Source: Lepiota brunneoincarnata
Taxonomy: Eukaryota > Basidiomycota > Agaricomycetes > Agaricales > Agaricaceae
Length of the DNA stretch: 64,000 nt
Assembly: GCA_023014365.1 (NCBI GenBank)
Contig: JAEBUN010000013.1
Location: forward strand, 992,001 to 1,056,000
Direction: 5' to 3'
The notes under the pieces were generated by a model. It did no database searches. It saw only the letters and a list, made by a program, of their open reading frames with translations, and had not been told where the DNA came from. A program made the translations under genes and the position numbers. Shown in pieces: positions 10,346-19,177 of the stretch. Each line of letters opens with the position of its first letter. Positions within the stretch are counted from its first letter, which is position 1.

Positions 10346-10683
10346 TGTACATCGCCCATACTGATGTCAGCAAATCTGAATTACGGAAGCCATAGAAATC
10401 TTTTTCTCAGAGCCAATAGAGGTTTTATTGCACTCTTTAGGGCTCATTGTTTAGGAATACACCATATCCTCAACTCAATTTGCACAAGGTTGTGAGTCAC
10501 AAATAAAGGTGTTCAGTATAAATCTTCGGAGGTGACAGTAGAGAAACATCGGATCATAGACAAAGAACGAGAAAGAGTCTGTAACAAAATAAACTACGTC
10601 GACTCCATTTCCTTGAGCACATGAACAAGGAACTGACAACAACTATTCACTCATAAAGCTAGCTAAAATAAAACCCCAGTCTC

Positions 10684-10962
10684 TCATCTTGGTACACAAC
10701 ACCACGTACATTGATCCCTGCGGCGGAGGACTTGGCCGGGAGGGCATTTGGGAGGCCATTCCCCAAAACCACCACCATCACCACCGCCACCACCACCAAG
10801 ACACATCAAATCCCAAAAGCAGCCCGGAGGCGGTCGACGTGGTCCATCGGGGGAATCTGGTATGTCCGGTTCCTGTGTAACAGGGGATCCATTAGAGACG
10901 GCAGTCATCATCAGCACAAGAGCGGCTAGGACGACGGATGTGGTTGGGAGAACAAATTTCAT
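10684..10962 (-). CDS. Small secreted six-cysteine protein, CxWCC copy 5 with Gly-rich loop
   Basis: An intact frame from the ATG at 10962 encodes about 92 residues. The leader MKFVLPTTSVVLAALVLMM is followed by SNGSPVTQEPDIPD, then C-x5-C-x18-C-x11-C-x2-CC ending QCTWCC. The loop between cysteines two and three contains GGGGGGDGGGFG, encoded by a CCACCA-type run on the plus strand (about 10765-10800) and absent from sister copies. Replication slippage in a tolerant loop explains it best. A canonical TATA box lies 173 bp upstream. Secretion is inferred; function is unknown. Confidence 0.75.
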   Translation of the reverse strand: MKFVLPTTSVVLAALVLMMTAVSNGSPVTQEPDIPDSPDGPRRPPPGCFWDLMCLGGGGGGDGGGFGEWPPKCPPGQVLRRRDQCTWCCVPR

Positions 10963-11134
10963 GTCCAATGTTCACAGAGGGAGTAGAACGTGACTGTATG
11001 GGGAGCGTTGAGGGATAAATTCTAAATAGCCCGAGGCATCACTAAGAGTTAGTGAGGAAGAACAGAACGACTCACCACTGAAGGGAAAACGCAGGGGTAA
11101 TTGGTTTAGTGAGGAGTGTGGACATGGCATGGCA

Positions 11135-11140
11135 TTTATA
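11135..11140 (-). promoter_or_regulatory. TATA box of CxWCC copy 5
   Basis: TATAAA on the minus strand, 173 bp before the ATG at 10962. This is the exact place where other copies have TACAAAAG, which supports reading TACAAAAG as a TATA variant. Confidence 0.6.
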
Positions 11141-11549
11141 TGACAGAGGGCCGTTATTAAGGCACCCGCACCTTCGTCACAATGACAGGTACCCTTTCCT
11201 TGCACTAGTGGTTAAACTCCGCAAAATGAGGCTTGTATTGACTGATTCCAATCTACGGTGGTCCGCTTCCGTGAAGCAACAGCCTCCATTGTTGGACGGG
11301 CAACCCGACATTATATGGCAGATGATAAGGAAGGAAAGCCAAGTCCACGTGTACGGAATAGATCAATGCCAAGGTGGGTGGAATGAATGCTGGGATTGGG
11401 ATCAACTGTGGGGAACATGCACACTAATGTAAGCCTGGTGAGATATTGAGTAGGACTAGCCAGGTTTCGGTAAGCAGAATGCTGACTTTGGAAGGGAAGA
11501 GTACTTGACTCTAAGAAAGTAAGGGCGAGGTGTGGTCGACGAAACGACC

Positions 11550-11745
11550 ACGTACAATTGATATTACAACTGCAGGGTGAGTAAGGGAAAGACTGAGGGA
11601 AACTTCGAGGGAAAAGAGAGAGTGACCTGAGCGAGAGAGGTGGGATACGGGTTACGCTGTTGCCTGGGTGGCCTTACTTCAGCAGAGACATCCTCCTCGT
11701 TAGGAGCTGAGGTGTCTAAGTACAGGTGTGCTACTTTGATACCTA
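11550..11745. repeat. Dispersed repeat, copy B
   Basis: Counterpart of 9750-9985, with the same order of modules and many small indels. Here it lies between CxWCC units 5 and 6. Confidence 0.55.
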
Positions 11746-12439
11746 ATGAAAATATGCTAAGGGCGAAGTTCTGCGTGCGGCAGAATTCTGTTCCTTACAG
11801 ACTTCCTCTTCGATGACCATGTAGAAGGAACATGACGTTGACCGCGGTGTCGACTTGAATCAGCAGAAAACATCGGCGCGTGTCAATGGTCTTGGTCAGC
11901 TTAACCGTATATGTTTGGCCATGCACGGCTGGGTAGCATTTATTTCACTGTCTCCTAATCGGTCTTCTGACACGCGGGCCCCGAGACTTGAAACTGGTGA
12001 AGAATATAGTTAGTCTGACCTGTACGTTGATAGATAATGATATGATGCAGCCAGGGATCCCCGCTACTGGTGATTAACATCATGATCATAACGAACACCT
12101 CAATATATGCGTCTCGTATCAATCGGACTTGGTGCCCGATTCCAGCAGGCCCAATGGTATGCCATAGAAAGCCTTCTCCCCTAGGGCCAATAAGGGGTTT
12201 GTTGCATTTTCTTTCAGGGTTCATTTTGTCAGAGCTGCACTAAACAGGCCGAGTTGCACAAAATCGGGGGTCACAAACAAGTAAAGTTTCGGTATAAACG
12301 ACTGAGTTATAGACAATGAGAAAGCGACCATAATAACCAAGCTACATCGACCCCATGTCCTTGGCACATCTGTAACACACGAAAAAGGAGTCGACAGTGA
12401 CTATTCATACATAAAGCCAAGGTTCCCCATCTCTCGAAT

Positions 12440-12685
12440 TCAGAGAGATGGTTCACAGCACCACCAGCATTGATCTTTGCGGCGGAGGGTCCGGCCAGGG
12501 GGGCAAGCTACCCTTTTGTTAGAAACTCTACTCGAGCCTTGCAAAGGGCAGCTCCAGTAACAGTCTGCAGGCAGCCGCCGTGATACACCTGCGGCACCGG
12601 CAACGGGGGATCCATTAGAGACGGAGGTCATCATCAACACAAAAGCAGCTGCGAGGACAGATGCAGTTGGGAGAACAAATTTCAT
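12440..12685 (-). CDS. Small secreted six-cysteine protein, CxWCC family copy 6
   Basis: The frame from the ATG at 12685 gives 81 residues; an upstream extension of the frame belongs to the leader. The signal peptide MKFVLPTASVLAAAFVLMM leads to SNGSPVAG, and the QAPD tag is missing. The pattern is C-x3-C-x14-C-x11-C-x2-CC ending QCWWCC, with Trp at both x positions. A TATA-like box lies 167 bp upstream. A GT...AG pair in the leader (donor near 12794, acceptor near 12743) suggests a 5'UTR intron. Function is unknown. Confidence 0.75.
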   Translation of the reverse strand: MKFVLPTASVLAAAFVLMMTSVSNGSPVAGAAGVSRRLPADCYWSCPLQGSSRVSNKRVACPPGRTLRRKDQCWWCCEPSL

Positions 12686-12851
12686 GTTCACAAAGGGGGG
12701 CGCGGCGTGATTATACAAGGTGAATTCGAGGGACACGCCTGAAACGAACCGAGACATTATCAAGAGTTACAAGAGGAAGAACAGAGGGGCTCACCACAGA
12801 AGGGGAAACACAGGAGTATCAGTGTTAGTAAGAAGTGTGAAGATGGTGTGT

Positions 12852-12859
12852 CTTTTGTA
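12852..12859 (-). promoter_or_regulatory. TATA-like element of CxWCC copy 6
   Basis: TACAAAAG on the minus strand, 167 bp upstream of the ATG at 12685. Confidence 0.5.
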
Positions 12860-13843
12860 CGACAAGAGGCTGTCATCGAGGCGCCGACGCCCTTGTTGTG
12901 ATGACTAGAATGGGTGCCTTATACTCCACAAATTGAGGCTCGTACTAGCAGCTGATTTTGATCTACCGTGGGCCACTTGCATGAAACCATGATGTGGCAA
13001 ATGACAAGGCAGGCAAGCCAAGTCTGTGTGTGTGATGGAGCCGTCCCGAGTTGAACTTTGAATCCCGAACCTGCATACGAGTCACGACGGTTGAGTCTCA
13101 GTTTTGGGCCAGCTCAAGCCTCAGGATTGCCTGGGTTTCTGAGTCTCTGCTGCTGTACATACCAGACTAGAATCTGATCCCTTTGTGCGTGGGGGCGCTA
13201 TTATAACGCTAATGGACGATTCGCGTCGAGCCTGCAGTTTCGTCTGGGGCACGAGGAAGTCCAGGGGTATGAAACAAAGCTTATAGGATTGTTCTCGTTG
13301 GTGAAGAATATGGTTAGTCCATAATGATGAGCAATGACATGATGCGCGCAGAAGCCCCGCTATCAGTATTTAACACCCTCAATATATATGTCCAGTATCG
13401 ATCAGGCTTGCTTCCAGACCTAAGTACGGATGGAACGGGTCGAATCACGTGACACGGGCCGCCGCCAGCTAAGCGCAGCGAGTGAGAGCCTCGAAGGACA
13501 AATCCGAAGGTGCGGAATGGACGTGTAAAGGCGAGATAGAGGCTCAGAGAAAGCACAGATGGTATGTCTAGCTACTGACCGTATGTCGGCGTTTACCCTG
13601 TTGTACTTTTCCGGCAGGACACCGCCACCGGTCTCCGTGTCCCCAACGTAGAATGTCTTTTTCTTGGAGCAGATGTGCGGTATAATGCACGGCCCGTTTC
13701 GTCAGAGACCCCGTACGAGGATGTGAGTCACGAATAGGTACATGTTCAATATAAATCTTTGGAAGTGACAGTGGGGAAACACTGTTTGTAAAAAAACATA
13801 AGCTACATTTCCTTGGGCACATGAACAAGTCATAAAGCGTCCC

Positions 13844-14092
13844 TCAAATTGGTTCACAACACCATTGGCATCGATATTTGCGGCGGAGAACTTCGCCAGG
13901 GGGGCAGCTGGGGAGTATTCTAGGTTCTCCCCCTAACTTCTGCCAAAGGCAATTCCAATAGCACCCTGGAGGCAGGTGAGGTATATCTGGCGTGTCTGGT
14001 GCCTGTGGGACGGGTGATTCACTAGAGGTGGATGTCATCGCCAGCAAAAGAGCGGTTATGATGCCAGGTGCGGTTGGAAGAACAAGTTTCAT
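13844..14092 (-). CDS. Small secreted six-cysteine protein, CxWCC family copy 7
   Basis: The ATG at 14092 opens an 82-residue frame with leader MKLVLPTAPGIITALLLAM, then SPVPQAPDTPDIP. Cysteines run C-x3-C-x14-C-x11-C-x2-CC ending RCQWCC. The linker between the signal peptide and the first cysteine is shorter than in copies 1 and 8. The TATA-like box is 168 bp upstream. The unit to its 3' side (13000-13840) is heavily rearranged. Function is unknown. Confidence 0.75.
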   Translation of the reverse strand: MKLVLPTAPGIITALLLAMTSTSSESPVPQAPDTPDIPHLPPGCYWNCLWQKLGGEPRILPSCPPGEVLRRKYRCQWCCEPI

Positions 14093-14259
14093 GTTCACAG
14101 AGGGGACACGGCGCGATTGCAACTGGGGAAAATTGAGGATATGTGTTGCTAAAGAGCCTGAGGCATCAATAAGAGCCACTTGAAGAAGGACGGAGAGAGG
14201 TTCACCTCAGACAGGACAACACAGGAATAGTGCTAGTGAGGAGTGTGGATATGGTGTGG

Positions 14260-14267
14260 CTTTTGTA
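14260..14267 (-). promoter_or_regulatory. TATA-like element of CxWCC copy 7
   Basis: TACAAAAG on the minus strand, 168 bp upstream of the ATG at 14092. Confidence 0.5.
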
Positions 14268-14609
14268 CAAGAGAAGGCTGTTATTATCAAGGCGCCGGCG
14301 CCTTTGTTACGATGGCTGCAATGGGTGCCTTCCTTTTTCTCATACTAGCGTCAGAGCACAGTCGTGTCTTCGCAGGGAGTCGAGGCTACATTGAGCCATC
14401 TTTGTGAGATTATAGCCAACACAACCGGCGAGCAACTGGCTATTACATAGCCAATGACGAGAAGGCCCTGTATAGACACACAACGAGAAAGTGGCCATAC
14501 AACCAAGCTACATCGACCCCATGTTCTTGGTACACAACACATAAATAAGGAGCCGACACGATCACTTATACATAAGGCTAGCTTGAAGTGAATCCTTAGC
14601 CCTTTATAT

Positions 14610-14882
14610 TCAGGCAACTGGCACACAACACCACCAGCATCGATCCTTGCGGTAGAGAACTTGGCCAGAAGGGCAAGCCAAATCCCTACGAATGCTTTCA
14701 CCATGATCCCCGCCACCCTGCCAAGGGCAAGTCCAGAAGCATTCTGGCCGCCGCAGCCGTGATCCATCCACGATAGCGGGCGTGTCCGGTGCTTGTGCAA
14801 CAGAGTATCCATTAGAGACGGTGGTCGTCATCAGCACGAGAGCAACTATGACGAAGGATGGGGTTCGAAAAACAGTTTTCAT
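14610..14882 (-). CDS. Small secreted six-cysteine protein, CxWCC family copy 8
   Basis: An intact 90-residue frame from the ATG at 14882. The leader MKTVFRTPSFVIVALVLM is followed by SNGYSVAQAPDTP. Cysteines run C-x3-C-x17-C-x11-C-x2-CC ending RCWWCC. The mature part has the CPWQGG start and long basic loop of copy 1, so copies 1 and 8 at opposite ends of the array are close relatives. A TATA-like box lies 170 bp upstream. Only 790 bp separate this ATG from that of copy 7, the shortest interval in the array. Confidence 0.75.
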   Translation of the reverse strand: MKTVFRTPSFVIVALVLMTTTVSNGYSVAQAPDTPAIVDGSRLRRPECFWTCPWQGGGDHGESIRRDLACPSGQVLYRKDRCWWCCVPVA

Positions 14883-15051
14883 GTCTGATGATCACAAAGG
14901 GTGGGTCTGACGTGATTGTACAGTACAAGGTGACGTTGAGGGGCACACCCTAAACAAACTGAGGCATTATTGAGGGTTAGCTGAGGTAGAATGGAGAGGC
15001 TCACTGCAGAAAGGAAAACACGGGGGTAATCAGCTAGTGAGAAGTGCGTGT

Positions 15052-15059
15052 CTTTTGTA
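15052..15059 (-). promoter_or_regulatory. TATA-like element of CxWCC copy 8
   Basis: TACAAAAG on the minus strand, 170 bp upstream of the ATG at 14882. Confidence 0.5.
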
Positions 15060-15615
15060 CGACAGAAGGCTGTCATCGAGGCACCGACGCCCCCGTTGCG
15101 ATGACCGGAATAGATAGCTTTAAGTCCGCAAGTTGAAACTCATGCGGGCATCTGGTTTCAATTAACGGTGAGCCACCTCCGTGAGATCACAATGTGGCGA
15201 ATGACAAGGAAGGCAAGGCAAGTCACGCGCGTATAATGTACACCAATGCCAAGGTAGTCCCAATCCGTCTTTGGAGCAGAGTACTCTGAATTGCGAGGTG
15301 AAGGTCCCGGTTGCAACTTGCAGAGTCGGAGATGTTTGAATGGATATGCATATGAGTGTAAGCCTGTTCTCACAGACGACACTCACGTTCACACCGTTCA
15401 ATGAATAGGCACGAATGTGTATTGGAATCGTTGAGAATATATGCGTATACGCAGGTATTCAAATTAGAGGGAAGGTGAAAAATAAGGAAGAAGGGCTATC
15501 GCTGTGATATCTTTGCCAGTTGGTGTCACCCGTGTCCTTTGCCTGTATACGGTAGTAGGCCATGCTTACAGCGAGTCACGACCCCACGGCGGTCGGGTCT
15601 CAGCTTTGAGCCAGC

Positions 15616-15912
15616 TCAGGTCTCAGGGATTGCCTGAACTTCTGTGTCTGTACAACCTGACTCCCTCTCTGTACGTAGTGGCGCTGTTAAAAGTCTAATT
15701 ATGGATAGTTCAGCGCCGAGCCTGCAGGATTCGTCTGGGGCACGAGGAAGTCCTGACATCAACTTCTCAGCTCGCTCTATTTGATAGAGATCCGAGGAAG
15801 CAGTCTGAAAATAGGGCACTTTTGCCCTACACAGCAGGAAATCCGTAGTAGAGACACGAGTCATTGTCACAGCAAGGGCGGTTGTGGGGATGGATGCAGT
15901 AACAAGTTTCAT
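15616..15912 (-). pseudogene. Decayed CxWCC family copy (leader only)
   Basis: The ATG at 15912 sits in the same GAACAAGTTTCATGTTC-like context as copies 6 and 7. It starts MKLVTASIPTTALAVTM, a recognisable but shortened leader. The following codons do not encode the linker or the cysteine motif, although the frame stays open for 98 codons. No TATA-like box was found at the expected distance. It is read as a 5' relic at the right edge of the array. Confidence 0.5.
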
Positions 15913-16299
15913 GTTCGTTGACCAAATTATTGAGCAAGTGGAGGCGGCACATTGAGAAGGGATTCAGGGGTGTACTTCAGATGGAGACCAAAGACGAGCC
16001 GGATTTGTTCTCGTTGGCAGAAAATATCATAATATGGTCAGTCCGGGTGATGTCATGATATACGCAGACCGGCGATCAACATCACGACGATAGTGAAATA
16101 CCCTCAAGATCCATGTCTGGTGTCGATCAGACTCGGTGCCCGATGCTAGCAGATTTAATTTTCGGAACAAATATTACACCATAGAAAACCTTTTCGGAGC
16201 CGATAGCAGAGGTTTGTCGCATTTTCAGGGCTCGTTTTGTCAGGTGCACTAAATCCCCGCTTACCTTGTCCGATGGAAAAGCTTTGGCTCTGCTAATGA

Positions 16300-17999
16300 T
16301 GAATGGTTGCCGGGACAGGTTTTGGAGAACAATATAGCATTGGACATATGGGAACAACACAATGCCGGACAGTGACAATATCTTTCCTTAGGGATGGGGA
16401 GGGTGTAAGCAGGATGCTTACCGAACGACGACAGAACAATACACACGACCAAACAAGGAAGTTTCTCTTAAATAGGGGTTGTATACAATATCTGTAGTCT
16501 TCCCTCTCTCGACAAAGCAATAGTATCTTGAGTCCTCCGTATTCTCTCGCCCCGCTCTTCCTCATCTTTAGTGAGGCCACCCCTAGTGACCTTCCACTCC
16601 CTCTTGGTTCCTCGGCGTCGGGGGTGGCGTCGCTGGTGTTCCCTCTGGTTGTTTCGTTTCTTTTCTTTTCGCTATCATTTCCCTTATTCTTGGGGCTGCT
16701 GTAGTTCTGAACGCTGGTGGGCCCGGTGTCATCGCCCGTTCCACTGGATTTTTAAAGAATTCCGAGGCCCGTGGGGCTCACCTATCTGGGCGCGAATTTG
16801 CCTGGTGTTTGATCCATATTCTGGCTGTTGACGTCAATCAACAAATCCATGAGGTTTGGTCGGTCATACCTGGACTCGAGGATTTGGCTTTTTTTTTTTT
16901 TACGTCCGTTGGGTAATCCCCGCACCGATTCGCTGTAGAATGGTCAAGTTATGGACGGGGTCTTGGAAGAGGCAAGAGAGTGCTGGGGTTCTTGTTTTTG
17001 TGGTCCCTCTATTCCTCAATAACCAAGGTTTATATACCATCGACCCACGTGTCTGACCAGACTCGTAATTTTATTAAGTGCTCAGACATATGGAATTATG
17101 CAACCAGATGGACCTAAAATAATTTGGGAGCTTCAATTGTTATCACAAATGGGGACACAATTTTTGCCTCGATAGGTGGGCACCGAAGCTGGCTCTGGGG
17201 CCGACCTAATCGGGCGCATTTTGCGCACCTGGCTCACTTAGTTCTAGAGGCTGCTTGTGTGTGCGAGCGCTCAATTTGCTCATGTGTATTCAATATCCAG
17301 CTCACGAGATGCTACAGGATTGAAGTTTCCGGGGCGTGGAGAGAGGGACTTATCAAAATGTATCGGGCACGGATTGCTATCGCAGAAAGGTTACAACCGA
17401 TCGATCGCACGGCACCGGACCTCCTTACAAGCTATACTGGATGGGGCCCAGCAGTGGCTCAGCGGGGATAAAGATAGACCAATTGAAGCCGGCACTATTC
17501 GTTTTTTCAGTCGCTATTTGACCTAGCCAAACCCCAACATTTTGCAGCCATTGCGAAACAATAGGCAATTGACCCCGAATCAACAGCCACGATCGGCTGG
17601 AATCTTGCCGTCCTGGGATGTCTCGTTTGACAAAGCCCCCGCCGGTTACCAGTAGCCCGCGGGTTATAGTTGCCAACACGCTCACCAATACAGTGATCGC
17701 TTGACGGGCAGTACGGCTACTAAGGCACCCATGGCATTCTGCTGCTTATTTGGGTTTGCTACACCCACTAGCGGATTCTTCTAGGCTGTCGCAGATGGTG
17801 GCAGCGGAATTATTTGCAAACAGATCAAGGTGCGCAAGTGGATAAAGCTGTTTTCGATCAATCTACGCACACGCTCATATAGGGATACACGAGCAAATGA
17901 TTACTGCCGCAGATTTCAAACAAAACATGCAGCCCAAGGAGCAGTTTGGTGGTGAGGGCACACGAGCATGCTTGGGGGTATGCGAAACAGTTCCCTTTT
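16300..17999. other. No recognisable gene; poly-T tract
   Basis: Array modules end near 16260. Beyond that I see only unsupported open frames, a 13-base T tract at 16889-16901 and a TATATA-like sequence near 17028. A minus-strand stretch around 16500-16580 has a run of charged codons that could be the tail of a lost gene, but nothing supports a specific call. Confidence 0.35.
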
Positions 18000-18867
18000 T
18001 TAACTAGCACCAAGCCGCCGTCCAGAGCCCCAATTGTATCCACTGGACGACCCGGACGCGGCTCCCCTTGGTGGGACAACATGTACGCCTCCGGCATCCA
18101 TTTGGGCACCCGGACCGCCGGTACTCGTCCGTGGTCGCCTGCTGCCTTCACCAAACACGTTTCTCAGCCAAGCCGGTGCGCTGGCATAATTGATCAGACG
18201 GCCAGCTGTTCCAAGTGATGTCTGGGTCTCTGGTGGTGCGAGGGAGGACGAAAGGTAGACGAGCGCGTTGAGAAACGGTCTTTCAAAAATAACGGCGTGG
18301 AGGAGACGGGTCAAGCCCTGCGTTGTGGTTGTCAGATTAGAGTATTGGGACCATGAACCCAACTCACAATGATAGAGGCGCCAACAAAGACAAGTTGCCA
18401 GGTAAAACCGGCCGAGTGACCGGCATATGATCCTGATTCAAGGTCATTCGCAGCCCAGCTAAGAAATGGCGAATGATTGCACCGGAGGAGTGGACCCAGG
18501 AGAATGACGTACCAGAGCGCATGATAAGCTCAAAAATGTAGCCCAACCCTGGAGCTTTGGGACGAGATCAATCCAGGAAATCCGCCATCGCCAAAAGCGT
18601 ATTACTTACGCCCTAAAAAAAAAGAAACTAGTGTAGAGTCTCCAAAGCTAAAGGTATAATTCAGTCCAGGCAACGAAAAGGGCTCCAGGGGGACCGACCC
18701 ACTTGCCCGGGGTTTTTGAGTACTAGCCCCCCCCTCCCCCCCCGCAGCGGGATCCGGTGTCCAGAGAGGAGGTTCATGCGAACACCCAGTGTCACTCCTA
18801 GAGAGGAGGCTACCAGGTACCAGGTGACCGGTGGTATTTTTCGAATTTCCGCAGAGAGCCGGTTCAT
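18000..18867 (-). pseudogene. Derlin (DER1-like) gene, damaged and lacking the last membrane segment
   Basis: The ATG at 18867 begins MNRLSAEIRKIPPVTWYLVA, the hallmark Derlin N-terminus. Further Derlin blocks follow in order: LWRLYTSFF (broken at a T9 tract near 18616), LGYIFELIM, LESG-YAGHSAGFTWQLVF, RPFLNALVYLSSSLAPPETQTS, and the C-terminal APAWLRN...YNWGSGRRLG. Derlins are ER multi-pass proteins that act with Hrd1 in retrotranslocation during ER-associated degradation. Between QTSL and YASAPAWL only a few residues remain where Derlins normally have about 50, including the last membrane segment. Exon junctions also need at least two single-base corrections. Either this is a pseudogene, or the deletion is real and the indels are assembly errors. 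It is divergent from the gene at 19178. Confidence 0.7.
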
Positions 18868-19177
18868 TTCAAGTCGAAGATGAGAGGACGGGCATTGGGA
18901 GATGCGATCGAGTAAGAAATTTTCGTGCACCCCATTCCATGTCCTCGTTTCTCCTTTACTTACCAAAAGCCGACTGTGACGTGCTAGGATATGGCCCGAC
19001 AGAGACGAGACGGCTGAGGGAAAGAGGGGAGAACTGGACCTTATTGTCAAGGGGCGGTCAGAACAAAAAGAGGGACATCGCGGGTAACGTAACCAGTGTC
19101 ACGCTTTCAACTGATCTGTAGCCCATTGTCCAACCCTTTCGCAGCCGCTGCTCCTGTCCAGGTTCTGCACCGCAGGA

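Larger units (their letters stand above)
300..16300. repeat. Degenerate tandem array of CxWCC secreted-protein units
   Basis: About nine diverged units share the same ordered modules. These are a minus-strand small gene; a promoter and leader with TTTTGTAC; a module with GATCTACGGTGGG (about 590, 2010, 6795, 11255, 12960, inverted near 5055, decayed near 15160); a module with CTATTTGATAGAGATC (about 280, 2480, 15775); and a module with CCATAGAAAGCCTT (about 1175, 3920, 5950, 10388, 12163, 16180). ATG-to-ATG spacing is 0.8-3.2 kb. The two longest intervals are explained by the transposon at 2752 and by the SDR/UTP20 block at 8.6-10.3 kb. Unit limits are approximate because the modules have drifted by substitution and indel. 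Most stretches over 300 bp between the small genes here consist of these modules and hold no other gene I can recognise. Confidence 0.8.

Noticed and set aside
300..16300. Hydrophobin or CFEM identity for the array proteins
   Set aside because: Hydrophobins and CFEM domains have eight cysteines with different spacing. These have six and end in C-x2-CC.
16293..16580. Minus-strand frame as a gene between the array and Derlin
   Set aside because: A charged stretch is the only feature and it is spread over several frames.
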